From Clostridiales bacterium (GTDB lineage: Bacteria; Bacillota; Clostridia; Peptostreptococcales; Anaerovoracaceae), in assembly GCA_015243575.1 (NCBI GenBank), contig CP042469.1, positions 1,888,929-1,952,928 of the forward strand: 64,000 nucleotides of DNA, in the 5' to 3' direction. Both the position numbers and the translations under genes were made by a program. The notes under the pieces were generated by a model. It saw only the letters and a list, made by a program, of their open reading frames with translations, was not told the origin of the DNA and did not search any database. Shown here piece after piece: positions 1-8,187 of the stretch (position 1 is its first letter; each line of letters begins with the position of its first letter).

Positions 1-421
1 CTCTCGCCTCATTCTTTGGCAGTTTTAATATCTTTCGAAGTCCAAGCATGCAGTTATCTAAAACGGTCAGGTTGGAGAAGAGATTAAACTGCTGGAACAC
101 CATTCCGACCTTTGACCGATAGTCCGCAGTATGGGCTCCTGTAGCAGGTATGTGCTTTCCTCTGTGCAGTACAAGTCCGCTGCTCGGCGTCTCAAGCATA
201 TTGATACACCTCAGGAGGGTTGACTTCCCTGAACCGGAAGCTCCAATGATGCAGATCACATCTCTTGGATAAGTTTTAAAGTCGATGTCTAACAAAACCA
301 GGTTATCACCGAATTTTTTTCCCAGATGCTGAATTTCCAGAATTGGTTCACTTTCCGAAAAATGATCGGCACATCTTCCTTTGTTGAAATCTTCATGATT
401 TTCTATCGCTTCCATATTCAT
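1..421 (-). CDS. Amino-acid ABC transporter ATP-binding protein (3' part outside window)
   Basis: This is the N-terminal ~140 residues of a GlnQ/HisP-type ATPase that powers the polar amino-acid importer encoded just upstream. A Walker A motif (GASGSGKS) and a Q-loop (FQQFNLF) are visible; the signature motif and Walker B would lie beyond the window edge. The ATG at 421 begins a couple of bases after the permease stop, which fits translational coupling. The N-terminus carries about 25 extra residues (starting MNMEAIENHEDF) before the usual ABC fold, which is slightly unusual. The family is clear; the exact substrate is not. Confidence 0.9.
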   Translation of the reverse strand, partial: MNMEAIENHEDFNKGRCADHFSESEPILEIQHLGKKFGDNLVLLDIDFKTYPRDVICIIGASGSGKSTLLRCINMLETPSSGLVLHRGKHIPATGAHTADYRSKVGMVFQQFNLFSNLTVLDNCMLGLRKILKLPKNEAR

Positions 422-422
422 T

Positions 423-1235
423 TCATCTCCTTCTTTCAAAGCCTTTTTTCATGTCAATGACTGCCGAGCCGTTGCCGTAGGTATCATCCATAAAATCGGT
501 AACCAACTGATAACTTCTCGGTCCCTGGAGTTTTTTCTCCATCAGTCTGAGCAGCCTTGACAGCGTAAATGTCATGAACAGATAAATCACACATGCGATG
601 AGGAACGGCTCGAAGAACCGCCAATAAGTTCCCGTTACAGATTTGGTTGTAAAAAACAGCTCACTGCATGCAATTACATTGAGTACAGAGGTATCTTTAA
701 TATTGATAATTAGATTGTTTCCGATCTGTGGCAAAATGTTCAGCAAGGCTTGAGGAAGTATGATGTTGACCATCGTTGCTGTATGGCGAAACCCCAAAGC
801 CTTTGCGGCCTCAATCTGTCCGTTGCTGACGGACATGATCCCGCCACGCACCGTTTCTGCCATATATGCGCCGGTATTGACCGACACAACGATATAGCCG
901 GCCAAAATGGGATTCAGATTGAGCCCAAACAAAGCGTCTGAACCGTAATAAACCACCATAGCCTGAACCATCATAGGTGTCCCGCGGAACACTTCCACAT
1001 ACACCGCCAGAAGAATATTGACAATTTTCAAAGTGATTCGTTTCCATAAGGGATCTGATTTCCCCATTTCAATGGTCTGAATCATGCCGACCACAAACCC
1101 TATGATGCAACCGATCAAGGTACTGATGACAGCGATTTGAAGGGTAAGGACTGCGCCTTTTGCAAAAGCAGAACCATATTGATCCAGGAACAGCACGATC
1201 CATTCCCATGAATTTTGTGGTGCTGAAGGGCCCAT
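423..1235 (-). CDS. Amino-acid ABC transporter permease (HisM/GlnP family)
   Basis: Integral membrane permease of a polar amino-acid importer, 270 residues. Several hydrophobic helices are visible, with the family motif FRGTPMMVQ and an EAA loop (EAAKALGF...LPQALLNILPQ) that docks on the ATPase. I chose the ATG at 1235 because an AAAGGAG precedes it; the open frame extends 13 codons further upstream. It lies between the binding-protein gene and the ATPase gene in the usual order for this transporter class. The substrate cannot be read from the sequence. Confidence 0.92.
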   Translation of the reverse strand: MGPSAPQNSWEWIVLFLDQYGSAFAKGAVLTLQIAVISTLIGCIIGFVVGMIQTIEMGKSDPLWKRITLKIVNILLAVYVEVFRGTPMMVQAMVVYYGSDALFGLNLNPILAGYIVVSVNTGAYMAETVRGGIMSVSNGQIEAAKALGFRHTATMVNIILPQALLNILPQIGNNLIINIKDTSVLNVIACSELFFTTKSVTGTYWRFFEPFLIACVIYLFMTFTLSRLLRLMEKKLQGPRSYQLVTDFMDDTYGNGSAVIDMKKGFERRR

Positions 1236-1283
1236 ACATTCAACACTCCTTTCGTAATGCAAAGCAGAGATCATTTTGTATGC

Positions 1284-1335
1284 TAAGAAAGCACTGATTT
1301 AATGGATTGTGTGTACAGAATAAATCAGCGTTTCC
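1284..1335. repeat. Dispersed palindromic repeat, copy 1
   Basis: Short imperfect palindrome between the permease and binding-protein genes. Its arms CTGATTTA and TAAATCAG are perfect complements, flanked by GAAAGC and GCGTTTC. Its ends match those of the longer element at 15312-15397 (TAAGRAAGC...CTGATTT at one end, GCGTTTCC at the other). There is no T-run, so it is not an ordinary terminator. It may act as an intra-operon hairpin that favours the binding-protein mRNA, or be a small non-autonomous repeat. Confidence 0.55.
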
Positions 1336-1342
1336 AAAAGTT

Positions 1343-2206
1343 TTAGTTTGATAAAGGCTGTACCGCAGCAGCTTGCGCCATCATAGCCTCCCTGTCTTCA
1401 GGGGTAATTTTTGATACGAAAGAATTCACTTCGTCAAGCAATGCAGTATTTCCTTTTTTGATTCCGATTCCCATGTCGACATCTCCCGGTTCTACCGCAA
1501 AATCCCCCTCAGAAAGATCTAAGATCACGAGGTCCGGATTGGACAACTGTGCAGAAACTGCTGTCGGCATATCGACGACAACAGCGTCGGATTTTCCCGA
1601 TGTTACGGAAAGAACAACAGCTGTTACGTCAGCAAGAGCAGGTGTTATTTCAGCACCAGCTATCTGCGGAAGCATGTCATACCAGTTAGTGCTCATCTGC
1701 GTCGTTACTTTTGCACCAGCTAGATCCGCCAAAGAATGAGCGTTTTCATACGGATTTCCTTTCATCGTGATTGCTACGATATCCGCACTATAATATACAT
1801 CAGAAAAATCAATCGACAGTTTTCTCTCATCCGTCATGCACATGCCTGCAACGATTGCATCGATTTTATCTGTCTGAAGTGCAGGAATCAATCCATCCCA
1901 CTCAGTTTTATGTATTTGAAGTTCGTAACCCAGTTCCTCCGCTAGTTTTTTTGCGACGATTACGTCATACCCGTTTGCGTATTGTCCCGACGCCCCAAAA
2001 ATGGGTACGGCACCGTTGGAATCATCGGACTGTGTCCAGTCAAAGGGTGCATAGTTGCATTCCATACCCACTCTCAGTACCTTTTGAACGTCCACATCTT
2101 CTTGTTCCCCTCCACTGCCTGATCCAGAGGTTCCACATGCAATCAGCCCAAAACAGACCGCTGCTGTTAAGAAAATCAATAAAATAATAGAAATTGCTTT
2201 TTTCAT
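1343..2206 (-). CDS. Amino-acid ABC transporter substrate-binding lipoprotein
   Basis: Extracellular substrate-binding protein, 287 residues, of the family-3 (PBP2, polar amino acid) type. A signal peptide ends in the lipobox LIAC with Cys24, followed by a Gly/Ser linker. The body shows the expected pattern (LRVGMECNYAPFDW, YDVIVAKKLAEELG, DAIVAGM). It is the first gene of the importer operon. Transcription probably starts at the consensus promoter at 2360-2388 and passes a terminator-like hairpin. The substrate is unassigned. Confidence 0.93.
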   Translation of the reverse strand: MKKAISIILLIFLTAAVCFGLIACGTSGSGSGGEQEDVDVQKVLRVGMECNYAPFDWTQSDDSNGAVPIFGASGQYANGYDVIVAKKLAEELGYELQIHKTEWDGLIPALQTDKIDAIVAGMCMTDERKLSIDFSDVYYSADIVAITMKGNPYENAHSLADLAGAKVTTQMSTNWYDMLPQIAGAEITPALADVTAVVLSVTSGKSDAVVVDMPTAVSAQLSNPDLVILDLSEGDFAVEPGDVDMGIGIKKGNTALLDEVNSFVSKITPEDREAMMAQAAAVQPLSN

Positions 2207-2300
2207 GGCTGCTACCTTCTTTCATCCTCATTCCTTTTATTTGACGCAGGGCAATGTCGAATCCATTCCGTTTCAACATTTAACAGTGTGTCACTGAACT

Positions 2301-2346
2301 AAAAAAAAAAGACGCCAACCCGTATTACGGCTGACATCTTTGTCAA
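2301..2346 (-). terminator. Leader hairpin with T-run (attenuator or terminator)
   Basis: On the minus strand GATGTCAGCC pairs with GGTTGGCGTC over a full 10-bp stem (with G-U pairs), followed by ten T. The hairpin sits ~15 nt downstream of the predicted start site of the amino-acid transporter promoter. An overlapping inverted repeat, TTGACA-AAGA-TGTCAG, could pair with the 5' arm of the stem and exclude it. It could be an attenuator for the ABC operon, the terminator of cls, or both. Confidence 0.6.
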
Positions 2347-2359
2347 TAATATTGAATTC

Positions 2360-2388
2360 ATTATAGGGATTCTCTGTTGACTTGTCAA
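2360..2388 (-). promoter_or_regulatory. Sigma-A promoter of the amino-acid ABC operon
   Basis: A perfect -35 TTGACA (2383-2388) and a perfect -10 TATAAT (2360-2365) are separated by 17 bp. Transcription would begin near 2353, about 147 nt upstream of the binding-protein start codon. Such a strong promoter feeding directly into a terminator hairpin suggests control by readthrough. Confidence 0.8.
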
Positions 2389-2442
2389 TACTTTTCTGAA
2401 TATTTTGTCTTTTACAGCCCATGCTGTTATCTAAGCCTTGAA

Positions 2443-3903
2443 TTATAAGAGATCGGAAAGCAATCTGGAAACAGACTCTTTAAACTTAATCATCACCGGC
2501 CTGCTTCGGTAGAGATGCTTGGTTAATTCATGAGAGTGCATCATATCCGTTTCAAAGATTGCTTCCAGCTTGTAAACCTCTGCTGCATCATAGATAAATG
2601 CATTGGCTTCAAAATTTAGTTTGAAGCTTCTAATATCAAAATTTGCTGAACCAATGGAAGCAATCTCTCCGTCTACACAAACGGTTTTCGCATGTAGAAA
2701 GCCATTGTCATAAATATAAATTTTCGCACCCAGATTCAGAAGGATCCCCACATATGAATAGGTGGCCCAGTAAACAAACATGTGATCCGGCATGCACGGG
2801 ATCATGATTCTTACATCCACACCGGACAGTACAGCCATTTTCAGGCTTTCAAGAATGCTGGCATCTGGCACAAAATATGGAGTTTGGATGTATATGTTTT
2901 TCTTCGCCGAAGATATCATCTTCAGATATCCCTGCTTAATTTCTTCCTTCGACGAATCAGGACCGCACGAAACAATCTGAATTCCTGTAGTTCCCGCTTG
3001 AAAGGGCTCATCATAATAAGCTTGTGAGAGCACCAGTTTCTCCTTGGATGCAAATCTCCAGTCAAGAATGAATCTTGCATTCATATCCTGCACACAAGAG
3101 CCCATGAGACGCAAATGAGTGTCTCTCCAGAAACCAAACTTCTTCTTTTTTCCTACATATTCATTTCCTACATTAAAGCCGCCCAAATAACCCACTGCAC
3201 CATCAATTACGACTAATTTCCTGTGGTTTCTGTAATTCAGCTTAAGGTTCAGATATTTGAACATGGGTGGGAAGAAGTAAGCATACTGCCCACCCGCCTC
3301 CTTGAAAGGTTCCAGGTGTTTTTTCGAAATTTGACGACTTCCCATTGCATCAATCAAAAATCTCACTTCGACTCCTTCTCTTGCCTTAGCAGTAAGTGCA
3401 TCGATGAGGAGACGGCCCATGCTATCATTCTTCACGATAAAATACATGATGTTGATGGATTGCTTTGCATTTCGAATATCCTTCAGCAGGCTTGCAAACT
3501 TGTGATTCCCATCAGTCAGCACCGTGATCTTGTTGTCCTGTGTAAAAAATGACTCGCTGTAACTTTGATGGAGCCTGATCATATCCTGCCATTTCTTGGA
3601 TTCGGGATTTGAAAACACAAATTCACTACGCTTGATGGCTGTGATTTGCTCATTTAAAGACGCATTAATGATTGCTTCCTCATATTTTGTCATCCTGAAG
3701 ATTCTCTGCCGTGCGATATTTTGTGAAAACAAAAAATAAAAAATAATCCCTGCCGCAGGAACGAGAAACAGAATCATGATCCAGGCCAGAGTAGCAGAGG
3801 GGTTTTTCCTTTCCAAAAATATAATCGTCAGTGCGATAATAAAATTGATCAGGAAAAGCCCCGTTATTAATGCAGACATATCTAAAAATGCAATGGAGAA
3901 CAT
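2443..3903 (-). CDS. cls: Cardiolipin synthase
   Basis: Membrane enzyme that joins two phosphatidylglycerol molecules to cardiolipin, 486 residues, the usual length of ClsA-type enzymes. Two N-terminal hydrophobic segments (about residues 8-30 and 40-60) precede two phospholipase-D domains. Both HKD motifs are intact: HRKLVVIDG around His227 and HAKTVCVDG around His404. The ATG at 3903 follows a GAGG. The gene appears monocistronic, with an oppositely regulated-looking transporter downstream. Confidence 0.93.
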   Translation of the reverse strand: MFSIAFLDMSALITGLFLINFIIALTIIFLERKNPSATLAWIMILFLVPAAGIIFYFLFSQNIARQRIFRMTKYEEAIINASLNEQITAIKRSEFVFSNPESKKWQDMIRLHQSYSESFFTQDNKITVLTDGNHKFASLLKDIRNAKQSINIMYFIVKNDSMGRLLIDALTAKAREGVEVRFLIDAMGSRQISKKHLEPFKEAGGQYAYFFPPMFKYLNLKLNYRNHRKLVVIDGAVGYLGGFNVGNEYVGKKKKFGFWRDTHLRLMGSCVQDMNARFILDWRFASKEKLVLSQAYYDEPFQAGTTGIQIVSCGPDSSKEEIKQGYLKMISSAKKNIYIQTPYFVPDASILESLKMAVLSGVDVRIMIPCMPDHMFVYWATYSYVGILLNLGAKIYIYDNGFLHAKTVCVDGEIASIGSANFDIRSFKLNFEANAFIYDAAEVYKLEAIFETDMMHSHELTKHLYRSRPVMIKFKESVSRLLSDLL

Positions 3904-4017
3904 AAAGCCTCAACTCTTCCGTATGGTTTGCTAAAACCTGATTGGATTCATTAAGTTTATAGAAATATTACCGAATTCTGTTCGAAAAGATTCAGACGAT
4001 CTTACTAGTCGGAGCGA

Positions 4018-4344
4018 CTAAATAGTAATCAGAGCGTCCAGCTTTTCTTCGAGAACGTTTTGTGGCAATGCTCCGGAAATACGCTCCTTTACCTCACCAT
4101 CTTTAATGAAGAATAGAGTAGGGATGCTCATTACTTTATTTGCAATTGCCAGCTTGCGCTGCTCGTCTATATTGATTTTGCAGATTTTTGCCTTGCCTTC
4201 ATATTTTGCGGCCAATTCTTCAATAACAGGTCCAATCATTTTGCAGGGACCACACCAGTCTGCATAAAAATCAACAAGAACAGGAACCTCAGCTCCCATC
4301 ACTTCACTTTCATAGGTCTCGTCCGTTAGATATACAATGTCCTT
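4018..4344 (-). CDS. trxA: Thioredoxin
   Basis: Small cytoplasmic dithiol oxidoreductase, 108 residues, with the active site WCGPC (Cys32 and Cys35) and the cis-proline segment SIPTLFF. The ATG at 4344 is preceded by GGAGG with 6-nt spacing, so a longer open frame upstream is not used. It lies about 90 nt downstream of an RseC-like redox protein gene on the same strand, which may mean a shared redox role, but no thioredoxin reductase is adjacent. Confidence 0.95.
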   Translation of the reverse strand, partial: KDIVYLTDETYESEVMGAEVPVLVDFYADWCGPCKMIGPVIEELAAKYEGKAKICKINIDEQRKLAIANKVMSIPTLFFIKDGEVKERISGALPQNVLEEKLDALITI

Positions 4345-4430
4345 CATAAAATACCTCCATATTAATACCATTACTGGCAGGATGAACAAATTGATGCAAT
4401 TATAATCTCGGCCTAGCAGGGAGAATCCTC

Positions 4431-4856
4431 TTACAGCCTGGGTTCAGCGGGAGCAATTCGTTTTATGATCGTCACCGAATATTCCGGTTTAAAGCTCCGC
4501 CTGTACCTTACATTAACGGCAATGGATACAGCAAGGAGAAAAAACGCAAGAATAACAGTGAAACCGCCTCCGTTCATACCCGGAAATAGCATTCCTCCAA
4601 GGAGCAAACCTGCAAAAAATGATGCTACAGGCAACACGTAACCCACAAGAAACTCTTTGATTGAAAACTTCTTGATTACGTTCACATCCACCATGTCTCC
4701 CTTTTGGGCTCCCACAGGATTGAACGCATCTACGATGGAACCTGGATGCATATGCTTATTGCAGGAACCGCATCCGGAACACTTTTTATGCTTATAAAGC
4801 ATCACCTTTGCCGTGCTCTGGTCAATAACATCCAGAACATCCGCCATTTTTTTCAT
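4431..4856 (-). CDS. RseC/MucC-like SoxR-reducing family protein
   Basis: Membrane protein of 141 residues resembling RseC, a component of electron-transfer systems that reduce SoxR and is also linked to Rnf complexes. The N-terminal region has a Cys cluster (KKCSGCGSC, Cys26, Cys29, Cys32), followed by a small beta-rich segment (GDMVDVNV) and two membrane helices around residues 70-115. An AGGA precedes the ATG at 4856; a second ATG four codons later is possible. No rnf or sox genes are in the window, so its partner is unknown. Confidence 0.8.
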   Translation of the reverse strand: MKKMADVLDVIDQSTAKVMLYKHKKCSGCGSCNKHMHPGSIVDAFNPVGAQKGDMVDVNVIKKFSIKEFLVGYVLPVASFFAGLLLGGMLFPGMNGGGFTVILAFFLLAVSIAVNVRYRRSFKPEYSVTIIKRIAPAEPRL

Positions 4857-5015
4857 AAGATTTTCCTCGTTACTTTTACCAGAGCCGCAAAAAAACTTAC
4901 GGCAGTTATAACTTATCTTGATCCTTATTTTATTAATTATACCACTGGCGAGGGCGGATAAACAATGTTTTTCATCTATTGAACATATCCTGCCTGCGCC
5001 TCTGTATGTTCTCCA

Positions 5016-6569
5016 TTAATGGAAAATCTCAAGATTATCACAACCAATTTGTGAAAAAGGGATATACAGGTTTGTGTCATAGGAATTTCCATACTCATTG
5101 ATCTTTGTGATGGGGATATAAATTTCATCAGAGGATAAATTGAAACCTTCGATCTTATCATAGATCTCTTGAGCGATATCTTCATTGATTCCTTCTTCAT
5201 ATGCTTCCTTGATCACCTGAAGCACCAGTGGTTTATAATCAAATCCTTCCCGAAATACATCTTTCAATTTCAACGGTTCCAAAGTGTCAGCATCATAGCA
5301 GGAGTAATCCATCTCCTGGGCAAACTGTTCCATCACATAGAAATTCATGCTGCTCGTGACGTTGATATAATTCCCATATTGATAACTGCCTACATAGATT
5401 TCGCAGGAGCCTTCTTTGTCGTCATTGCCATTTAACTTCGCTAGAGCTTTGTAAGATGCATTAATTTTCTCCAGTTCCCGCGGATCGGTTTCGCGCATAT
5501 CTCTTAGTTTTTTCTGCATCCCTTCCGGCAATGATGCAGAGTATCTCCAGGAACGAGATACACTGACATTTCCCACCTTGAATGATTCATTACCAGAGAC
5601 TTCGTTCACTCTGCCCTTGCCAATCAGCGATTTAACAGTCGGTTCTGAAGAAACGTAAAGCTCTTTCTCTGAACCTTCTTCATAGAAACGCTTGGCAAAA
5701 GAGAGCACATTTCCCAGATCGCTATAGTTAATGACAGTTGTAGCAGCAGCACATTGTGTATCAAACTGCGGAGTTCGATAGTCAAACACAAGAGTTAATC
5801 CAAAGGGATAGACGCCGAATTTCTGATCTCCTGAAAGGCCTTTGAACGCTTCAACCATCTTTATGTTTCCGCTGAGCATCCTTGGAGAATAGCCCTCCGA
5901 ATCTGCGCCTGATTCCGAAAGGTAGCCGCTCATATAATGATTGATCCTTTCAGATGGATCAACGTTGTCACAGAACAGATCAGCCAGTTTAAACTCTTCA
6001 CCGGTGTTAAGATCAAAATTCAGAGTTTCCATTTCTGAAACATACCGTGCAGTCTCATAAAATGCTTTGTCATTGGAATTCCCTTGGTTTCCCTCTGGCT
6101 GCCAGACAGCACTTTTTTCAAGCATAACCGATAAAATGTTGTTGAAATTTCCCAAAGTGCTTGCATAAATTTGTTCTGAGGCTACGGTATATCCATCCGG
6201 CACGCGAATCTTGACTCCCCGGTACGGAGGCAGATCCTGAATTCGAAGCTGATCATAAACCGATTTAATTTTGTCATTGATCTTCTTTTGCACTTCAAGA
6301 TCTTTTAAACCGCTTATCCTCAGGTACGTATAGTCAAATTCCTTGCCGTCCCCTTCCTTTACTTCATCGATGGTCAGAGGATTGTTCACGATATAATTGA
6401 TCATTAGCGGAGCATTGATTCCTGTGGAAGGAACCGTCCGTTCCCAGCTTTTTTCTCCCTCTTGCCGCGTGGTTTCCGGCCTCCCCCCGCAGCCCCAAAA
6501 GGCAGAGGCGAGGCATATGCTCAACAAAATAACTCCTGCAGCTCTCCTAATTTTTACCCAATCGAACAT
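5016..6569 (-). CDS. Lipoprotein with DUF4163/DUF3298-like domains
   Basis: Predicted exported lipoprotein of 517 residues; the signal ends in a Cys within FWGCGG. It seems to contain two copies of the DUF4163-DUF3298 (RsiV/PdaC-like) architecture, judging from repeated segments that begin with a Tyr-rich beta strand (DYTYLRISGL) and end in an acidic helix plus IYIPI. The family is associated with envelope stress sensing and cell-wall binding, but no function is proven. The ATG at 6569 has a GGAGG and overlaps the upstream gene by 23 nt, indicating coupling to the PstS-like protein. No sigma factor is adjacent. Confidence 0.65.
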   Translation of the reverse strand: MFDWVKIRRAAGVILLSICLASAFWGCGGRPETTRQEGEKSWERTVPSTGINAPLMINYIVNNPLTIDEVKEGDGKEFDYTYLRISGLKDLEVQKKINDKIKSVYDQLRIQDLPPYRGVKIRVPDGYTVASEQIYASTLGNFNNILSVMLEKSAVWQPEGNQGNSNDKAFYETARYVSEMETLNFDLNTGEEFKLADLFCDNVDPSERINHYMSGYLSESGADSEGYSPRMLSGNIKMVEAFKGLSGDQKFGVYPFGLTLVFDYRTPQFDTQCAAATTVINYSDLGNVLSFAKRFYEEGSEKELYVSSEPTVKSLIGKGRVNEVSGNESFKVGNVSVSRSWRYSASLPEGMQKKLRDMRETDPRELEKINASYKALAKLNGNDDKEGSCEIYVGSYQYGNYINVTSSMNFYVMEQFAQEMDYSCYDADTLEPLKLKDVFREGFDYKPLVLQVIKEAYEEGINEDIAQEIYDKIEGFNLSSDEIYIPITKINEYGNSYDTNLYIPFSQIGCDNLEIFH

Positions 6570-7467
6570 ATCCGGCCTCCTCAGCAGTTCTCTGCCCCTC
6601 CTCACCAAGGATCCATTTGAGCAGCTTTCTGGCATTACTTCCTTTCGGCTCATCAGCCCGGAGTACTGCGTAATATGCAGTGCGCACAGGATAGCGCCCG
6701 TCACTTATGGTCGTCTTATCGGGATATACTCCATCTACTTCAAGCAGCTTTACGTTCTTATTCTGCCACATATCGGTCACATAATAATAATAGGAATATC
6801 CGATAGCTTCTTCTTCATTGTTGTAAACCGCTACCTGATCGACGAGCATTCCCATCTCTGCTACAACTTGTTCCATGGGCGGACTCATGAGTTTCTCTCC
6901 ATCCATGACAAGATCCAGCATGCCAGTCTGACTGCCTGAGTTTTCCGGCCTCTGATAAGCGATAATCTCTTTGCTGCCGCCGCCGACCTCGCTCCAGCTA
7001 GTTATTCTCCCCGTATAAATATCTTTAATTTGCTGGAGAGTAAGCCCTTTGACCGGATTCTCCGAATTTGTCAAAAATACGAAGCCTTCGCTAACTACAG
7101 GCACAACATCAAGCTCAACATTTTTCTCCCGCGCGTAGGAAAGTTCCTCTTCCGATGGGGATGTGACAAAGATAATATCAGCCTTTCCATCAATGAGATT
7201 GACATATGCTTCATGGGTTTTATTATGTTCAATATATTGTCTCGCCTCTTCCAGGTCCACACCCATAACTGCCGCAGCAAAAGCTTCGGAAAGCGGTATG
7301 GTGGCGGTAGAGCCATCTACTCTGGGATAATCCTTGGCCGCGAGATGAAGCCGACCCTTTTCCAGAAATCCAAAAGCATCTCCGATTCCCCCTTGGCCAC
7401 AGCTGCTTATCATAGTCGCTGTCAACGCTGTCAACAGCAGACTTATGATCAATTTTCTAACATTCAT
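6547..7467 (-). CDS. PstS-like periplasmic binding lipoprotein
   Basis: Exported lipoprotein of 306 residues with lipobox ISSC and a PBP2 phosphate-binding-like fold: DGSTATIPLSEAF near the N-terminus, GLTLQQIKDIYTGRITSW in the middle, and QRPENSGSQTG. These are hallmarks of PstS relatives. No pstCAB transporter genes are nearby; instead it overlaps a DUF3298-like lipoprotein gene, so it may be a sensor rather than a transporter part. The ATG at 7467 was chosen because GGGGG lies 8 nt upstream. Confidence 0.78.
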   Translation of the reverse strand: MNVRKLIISLLLTALTATMISSCGQGGIGDAFGFLEKGRLHLAAKDYPRVDGSTATIPLSEAFAAAVMGVDLEEARQYIEHNKTHEAYVNLIDGKADIIFVTSPSEEELSYAREKNVELDVVPVVSEGFVFLTNSENPVKGLTLQQIKDIYTGRITSWSEVGGGSKEIIAYQRPENSGSQTGMLDLVMDGEKLMSPPMEQVVAEMGMLVDQVAVYNNEEEAIGYSYYYYVTDMWQNKNVKLLEVDGVYPDKTTISDGRYPVRTAYYAVLRADEPKGSNARKLLKWILGEEGQRTAEEAGYVRLGKN

Positions 7468-7641
7468 CCTCAATTCCCCCTTTGATTCCACGAACAGCCA
7501 TCTTTTCCCCTTATTCTCTTCAGGGTTTTTTCCAAGCTGTATACTTTACTGCTACATTCTACCATTTATAGATATTTGAAGTCAAAGGAAACTAGGCGCC
7601 AGTGACAACGAACATCTCTATGATCTACAAAACGGGCAGAC

Positions 7642-7680
7642 TTGGGAAAAATCAAAGCAAGCTCCGGAAAACCGGAGCTT
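7642..7680 (-). terminator. Rho-independent terminator after the DUF6506-like gene
   Basis: A 9-bp perfect stem, AAGCTCCGG/CCGGAGCTT with a four-base loop, is followed on the minus strand by a T-rich tail (GCTTTGATTTTT). It ends the gene at 7765-8067. The rest of 7468-7764 shows no gene. Confidence 0.75.
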
Positions 7681-7764
7681 GAAACATTTGTTCATATTCA
7701 TAGATAACACTTCAACCCAATCTCTGGGAAAAGATGTCTCCACAGAAATTGTTTTAGGTTGTAC

Positions 7765-8067
7765 TTACAGCCATTTGGAATCGCCGGACTGATTCTCGTA
7801 ACCCGGATGATTGTCAAAACGGACAACACCTACCTGGACTTTTCCCTCCACCGCTTCCGTTACCCTGGCATGTCCGATGGTTCCAAAACCACCGCATAGC
7901 TCGATCAAAATGACACCGTCCTCATCAGCAAGTTTTTTTGCTTCTTCACAGGCCATGTCATAACCTGAAACACCGACCATGATCATCAATCCCTGTCCGA
8001 GATCCATTTCCATCCTTCTCGCTTCAGTGATACTTGCACTTACAAACATAAAAACTACTTTTCTCAT
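7765..8067 (-). CDS. Conserved small protein, DUF6506-like
   Basis: A 100-residue cytoplasmic protein that begins MRKVVFMFVSASITEAR and contains the pattern ILIELCGGFGTIGHARVTEAV followed by VGVVRFDNHPGYE. This resembles the DUF6506 family as I recall it; a profile search would settle it. No function is established. It has a GGAAAGAGGGAAG ribosome binding region and its own terminator, so it is probably transcribed alone. Confidence 0.7.
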   Translation of the reverse strand: MRKVVFMFVSASITEARRMEMDLGQGLMIMVGVSGYDMACEEAKKLADEDGVILIELCGGFGTIGHARVTEAVEGKVQVGVVRFDNHPGYENQSGDSKWL

Positions 8068-8187
8068 AAATTCTTCCCTCTTTCCTTCTTAAGCGGTGAT
8101 TGGCATCGATCGATAAAGCATAGCACCACCTTGTCAACCGATATGACCATGAATCAACGATATATGCCGTATGGCAGCGTGACAGAT

